64,000 nt of DNA, taken from positions 2,097,001 through 2,161,000 of the forward strand of contig CP070896.1 in the NCBI GenBank assembly GCA_017084465.1. The letters are read 5' to 3'. Under the pieces are notes generated by a model. The model was not told the DNA's origin. It did not search any database and saw nothing but the letters and a program-made list of their open reading frames with translations. Shown one piece after another: positions 61,176 through 64,000 of this stretch. How positions within the stretch are numbered: the first letter of the stretch is position 1; each line of letters starts with the position of its first letter. A program made the position numbers and the translations under genes. Source of the DNA: Lacrimispora xylanisolvens (GTDB lineage Bacteria > Bacillota > Clostridia > Lachnospirales > Lachnospiraceae).

Positions 61176-62096
61176 TCACTTATATAACTTATATAATGAG
61201 TAAAGTTGCTCACGAAATTCCGTATCAGAGATAGATCTTTGCAAGTCCGCCAGTTTTCCTTCTAACAGCAGAATTTCAGTAAGACGTGCAAATCGGGCTT
61301 CACCTTCCATCAATCCTTCCTGTCTTCCTTCCTGTCTTCCTTCCTGTCTTCCTTCCTGTCTTCCTTCCAGAATTCCTTGCCGCATTCCTTCCCTACGTCC
61401 TTCAGCTAACCCCTGTTCCTTCCCTTCTGCCAGAAGTTCATCAAACTTGGTCATCAGCGTCATATAAATCAACCTCCATTCTTCATTTCTACGTCCTTCT
61501 TCCACACCATTGATTGCCTTCTTAACCAACTCACCATTATCCCGTTCCTTAAATCTGCCAGGAGACAACAAAAATAATAGAAATTCTTTTAATTCATCTC
61601 CGACTGCACCGCGAGTCCCCTGGGCATTGACAAAGACTTTGTAAGCTCCATCATTCAGCGCTATCGCTGGCAAATCCGTGCATTTGTTCTGGAAACTGTA
61701 AATATACTGTCCATATCCAAAGGGATCAAAGGTACAGATAAATATAATGTAGCTGTCACCCAATTCACGATACATCTGACCTTTCTGAAGCATGGCAGTA
61801 TCCATCTGACTTTGATAATATCTGCTTCTTTGGGGAAGATCTCTTTTGTTTGACACCTGAAGTTCTACATCAAAACTTTTGTTGCCGCTCTTAGCAAATA
61901 CATCAAGTCTTACACCCTTAGAAGATGCATAAGTATCAATGGTCTCCTGTGAACTGATAAAATCAATTCTGTCTATGGGGAAATTCAATATGCTTTCCAA
62001 CAGATGTCTGCACAATTCCCCATTGCTGCGCATTACATAGGAAAACATAAAATCGTCCGTAAGCTCAAGTTGCTCATACGGTTTATACTTTGTCAT
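61176..62096 (-). CDS. Rpn-family PD-(D/E)XK nuclease (recombination-promoting nuclease/transposase-like)
   Basis: ATG 62096 follows GGAAAGGA; an upstream ATG at 62168 adds non-conserved residues. The start YEQLELTDDFMFSYVMRSNG and the site RLDVFAKSGNKSFDVELQ (Asp, then Glu-x-Gln) match the Rpn/PDDEXK_2 family. About 306 residues, with a C-terminal charged region containing GRQEG repeats encoded by a 12-base tandem repeat and a coiled helix. Rpn proteins are DNA nucleases linked to RecA-independent recombination; they are often multicopy in Lachnospiraceae and their role there is unclear. The gene stands alone between terminators and a GT2 gene. Confidence 0.86.
   Translation of the reverse strand: MTKYKPYEQLELTDDFMFSYVMRSNGELCRHLLESILNFPIDRIDFISSQETIDTYASSKGVRLDVFAKSGNKSFDVELQVSNKRDLPQRSRYYQSQMDTAMLQKGQMYRELGDSYIIFICTFDPFGYGQYIYSFQNKCTDLPAIALNDGAYKVFVNAQGTRGAVGDELKEFLLFLLSPGRFKERDNGELVKKAINGVEEGRRNEEWRLIYMTLMTKFDELLAEGKEQGLAEGRREGMRQGILEGRQEGRQEGRQEGRQEGLMEGEARFARLTEILLLEGKLADLQRSISDTEFREQLYSLYKLYK
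61315..61368. repeat. 12-bp tandem repeat within the Rpn gene
   Basis: CCTTCCTGTCTT occurs four times in a row exactly (61315-61362) plus a half unit. It encodes (GRQE)n on the minus strand. Being a multiple of three, changes in copy number keep the frame and would lengthen or shorten the charged linker. Confidence 0.92.
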
Positions 62097-62164
62097 TGGT
62101 ATCCTTTCCCTCTCCAGGGAACAATATAATCCTAAGATCATTATATCATTCCAGGGAAAAGGAA

Positions 62165-63097
62165 TCAATTAATGTTTTTCGTCTCTTCAACAATATAAAT
62201 CGGTCGGTCCTTTAGTTCCGCAAACAGGATCGCAATATAATTTCCAATAACTCCAACAATCAAAAACAGGACTGCAAACATAAAGCACATAAGAACGATA
62301 ATGGTGGCATACCCGCTGGGCGTTCCCACTCTTGCCCAACTCCATATGGTATAAATCATCATGATGATTCCCAGAATACCGGCACCGCAGCCAGCATAAA
62401 TCCCAAGTTTCAGGGGGAGATTGGAAAAACACATAATGGTATTTACAGAGAAAGCAATTAATTTCTTTATGCTGTACTTGCTTTCACCTGCGACCCTCGT
62501 TCTCGCTTCATATTCGATTGTCGTCCTGGGGTAGCCGATATTTTGTACATACCCTCTTAGAAAACGGACTTTCTCTCTGTAGTTGTCTTTGAGCACCTTC
62601 GCCGCTTTTCCTGAAACTGCAAAAAAATCGGAGGCATTGGGCTCAAATTTCACATCAGAAAGCACATTGATCAGACGGTAAAATGCAGTGGAAGCAATGT
62701 TTTTAAACCAGCCAGCGGACTCATTTCTGGTACGGACCATATTAATTACATCAAAGCCCTCTTCCAGCTTTTTCACGATCTCAGGTAAATATTCCGGAGG
62801 GTGCTGTAAATCTGCATCCATACATACTATTCCGTCACCCTGACTGTAATCCAGACCTGCAATCATAGCTGCTTCATGTCCAAAATTTCTGGAAAAGCTT
62901 ATTACTTTTACCCTTTCGTCTGACTGAGACAGTCGGGTAAGTACAGAAAGGGTCTGATCCTGGCTTCCGTCATTTACAAAGATAAGTTCATATTTCCAGC
63001 TTAGTTTTTTCAAAATGCTGGCAGTTTCCTCATAAAACCGGTCAAGAGCCAGTTCTTCATTGTAACAGGAAACAACCACCGATAATGTCTTTTTCAT
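62165..63097 (-). CDS. GtrB/DPM1-like GT2 glycosyltransferase with two membrane helices
   Basis: 310 residues: SVVVSCYNEELALDRFYEET, FVNDGSQDQTLSVL, SFSRNFGHEAAMIAGLDYSQ and metal-binding D94-A-D96 in CMDADLQHPPEY, then two C-terminal helices (GCGAGILGIIMMIYTIW; VLMCFMFAVLFLIVGVIG). This is a polyprenyl-phosphate glycosyltransferase of the same type as the one at 23393-24337. AAGGAGC precedes the ATG. It lies 15 bases after the membrane protein upstream, which may use the lipid-linked sugar it makes. Its stop overlaps by four bases an in-frame upstream ATG of the Rpn gene that I do not think is used. Confidence 0.9.
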   Translation of the reverse strand: MKKTLSVVVSCYNEELALDRFYEETASILKKLSWKYELIFVNDGSQDQTLSVLTRLSQSDERVKVISFSRNFGHEAAMIAGLDYSQGDGIVCMDADLQHPPEYLPEIVKKLEEGFDVINMVRTRNESAGWFKNIASTAFYRLINVLSDVKFEPNASDFFAVSGKAAKVLKDNYREKVRFLRGYVQNIGYPRTTIEYEARTRVAGESKYSIKKLIAFSVNTIMCFSNLPLKLGIYAGCGAGILGIIMMIYTIWSWARVGTPSGYATIIVLMCFMFAVLFLIVGVIGNYIAILFAELKDRPIYIVEETKNIN

Positions 63098-63112
63098 ATA
63101 TTTGCTCCTTAG

Positions 63113-64000
63113 CTACTGATTACCCTCTCGAAATACACTGTAACCATTTTCTTTTAATATAGTCAGTGCACTTCTTACTTTCTGTCCGCTGTCCTCTCTG
63201 CTGGGTCGGTATTCGAAATTAGCGCGGAGCTCATCGTCAGTCAGTTCTTCAAACTTCAAGGCCATTTCAGCCCGTTTTCATAAGCATTAAGCCTATGAGG
63301 GGCTTTTTTTATTTCAATGTAATTGGTATAACAATTTCCTGCTAAAAATACAAAACAGGCAATTCCAGCTACCAGTTTCACAGCCGGGCCAACCCGATAT
63401 CTCTTCTTTCTGAAAAGCAGTGCAAAGGTAAGTATAATACCAAGTATACCGGTCTGAAACTGGAGGGCATACCTGGAGCTGAGACCGTAGTTCTCCAGAA
63501 GAAAGATCCACCTGGACAGTACGATCAGCACATGATTCAATCCCCCCGATATAATTAACAGCACCGGTAAAATCGTCTCTTCATAAAGACGGTAATACCA
63601 GTTATACCACAGCGCCAGCACATAGAATGCAATCACCAGAAGACCCAGGAACAGGAATGGACCATTGGTGCGAAAAATCTCTTCCGCCCTCTCTCCTTCA
63701 ATTACCATGGAAGAAAATGATTTAATAAAGAATCGGACAAAAAATCCGGGAGTGTCCATAAGCTGTGTAAGGAGAGACACAGTCGCAGGTGCCGCATGGT
63801 CTTCCACTGCATAACTGTTGCTCCACAGATATAAAAGAAATGGAGTCAGGGCACTAAGTCCGTAAATGGCTGGCCAGTTTCCCCGTTTTCCCCGTTGATG
63901 GAAGAACAGCATGACACAGGATAAAAGCACGGTAACGGAATAGATTGCACAGTATGGTCCTGCCACAAGAAGGGTTGTTGCAAACGGAATTACAATCAGG
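63113..64000 (-). pseudogene. Multi-pass membrane protein (GT-C/DUF6056-like), frameshifted, 5' end beyond window
   Basis: The reverse strand is open from the right edge to a TGA at 63256, giving at least 245 residues with six or so helices (YSVTVLLSCVMLFFH; AIYGLSALTPFLLYLWSNSY; FLFLGLLVIAFYVLALW; FQTGILGIILTFALLF). An apparent one-base loss at CCC 63271-63273 ends it early; restoring it continues EMALKFEELTDDELRANFEY to a stop at 63113, close to the gtrB-like start. The layout of a GT-C-type membrane protein coupled to a GtrB-like enzyme suggests extracytoplasmic sugar transfer. The family name is a guess. Confidence 0.68.

Noticed and set aside
61315-61368. CRISPR-like array
   Set aside because: The repeat is a contiguous 12-bp tandem within a coding frame, without spacers; no array with regular spacers was seen anywhere in the window.

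Overview
The window looks like a low-GC Firmicute of the class Clostridia, most likely Lachnospiraceae (inference). The support is the AT-rich intergenic DNA, strong Shine-Dalgarno sites, sigma-A promoters, IS66/IS21/ISL3 elements, and secreted proteins carrying many choline-binding-type cell-wall repeats beside a phosphocholine activation gene. No rRNA, tRNA or CRISPR array was seen.

Layout. (1) 1-7.1 kb is a defence-like or integrative patch: the start of a large protein joining a PD-(D/E)XK nuclease domain to a STAND-type NTPase (runs off the left edge), a tyrosine recombinase, and a frameshifted superfamily 1 helicase. (2) 7.1-21.05 kb is an insertion-sequence graveyard. An IS21 element sits inside the tnpC of one IS66 element, which sits inside the tnpC of a second IS66. 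Next come a third IS66 with an exact 8-bp target duplication, a small secreted protein with a leader ORF, an ISL3 element and further IS66 scraps. (3) 21.2-53.1 kb is a large minus-strand surface-polysaccharide locus. A promoter at 50.96-50.99 kb probably drives the polyprenyl-phosphate sugar transferase, three GT2 enzymes, an ARDGYL-domain protein, an ABC-2 exporter, a CgeB-like transferase, a further probable transferase and a GDP-sugar set (gmd, cupin, SDR, manC, phosphohexomutase). After this come a three-part GT/HAD/ARDGYL protein, sialic-acid-type relics, a GT52-like protein, and a sub-operon (YfhO-like, FAD oxidoreductase, two GT2, aldo/keto reductase, sugar isomerase, GtrA). IS630 and IS256 remnants interrupt the locus. 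The O-antigen polymerase/ligase-like gene at 51.5-53.1 kb has its own promoter. (4) 53.9-61.1 kb holds three secreted cell-wall-binding-repeat proteins (one a GH25 lysozyme) around a winged-helix/cytidylyltransferase/choline-kinase fusion. (5) 61.2-64 kb has an Rpn-type nuclease, a GtrB-like transferase and a membrane protein running off the right edge.

How it fits together (inference): GDP-linked 6-deoxy-sugars and other activated sugars are assembled on undecaprenyl phosphate, exported by the ABC-2 pair, trimmed or decorated by the GtrA/GtrB/YfhO-type modules, and possibly carry phosphocholine made by the LicC/LicA-like fusion. The secreted repeat proteins would then anchor to that phosphocholine.

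Caution: about fifteen otherwise well-preserved genes are each split by a one-base gain or loss, mostly in short homopolymers. I give the reconstructed full extents and mark them as pseudogenes, but uncorrected sequencing or assembly error explains the pattern at least as well as decay.
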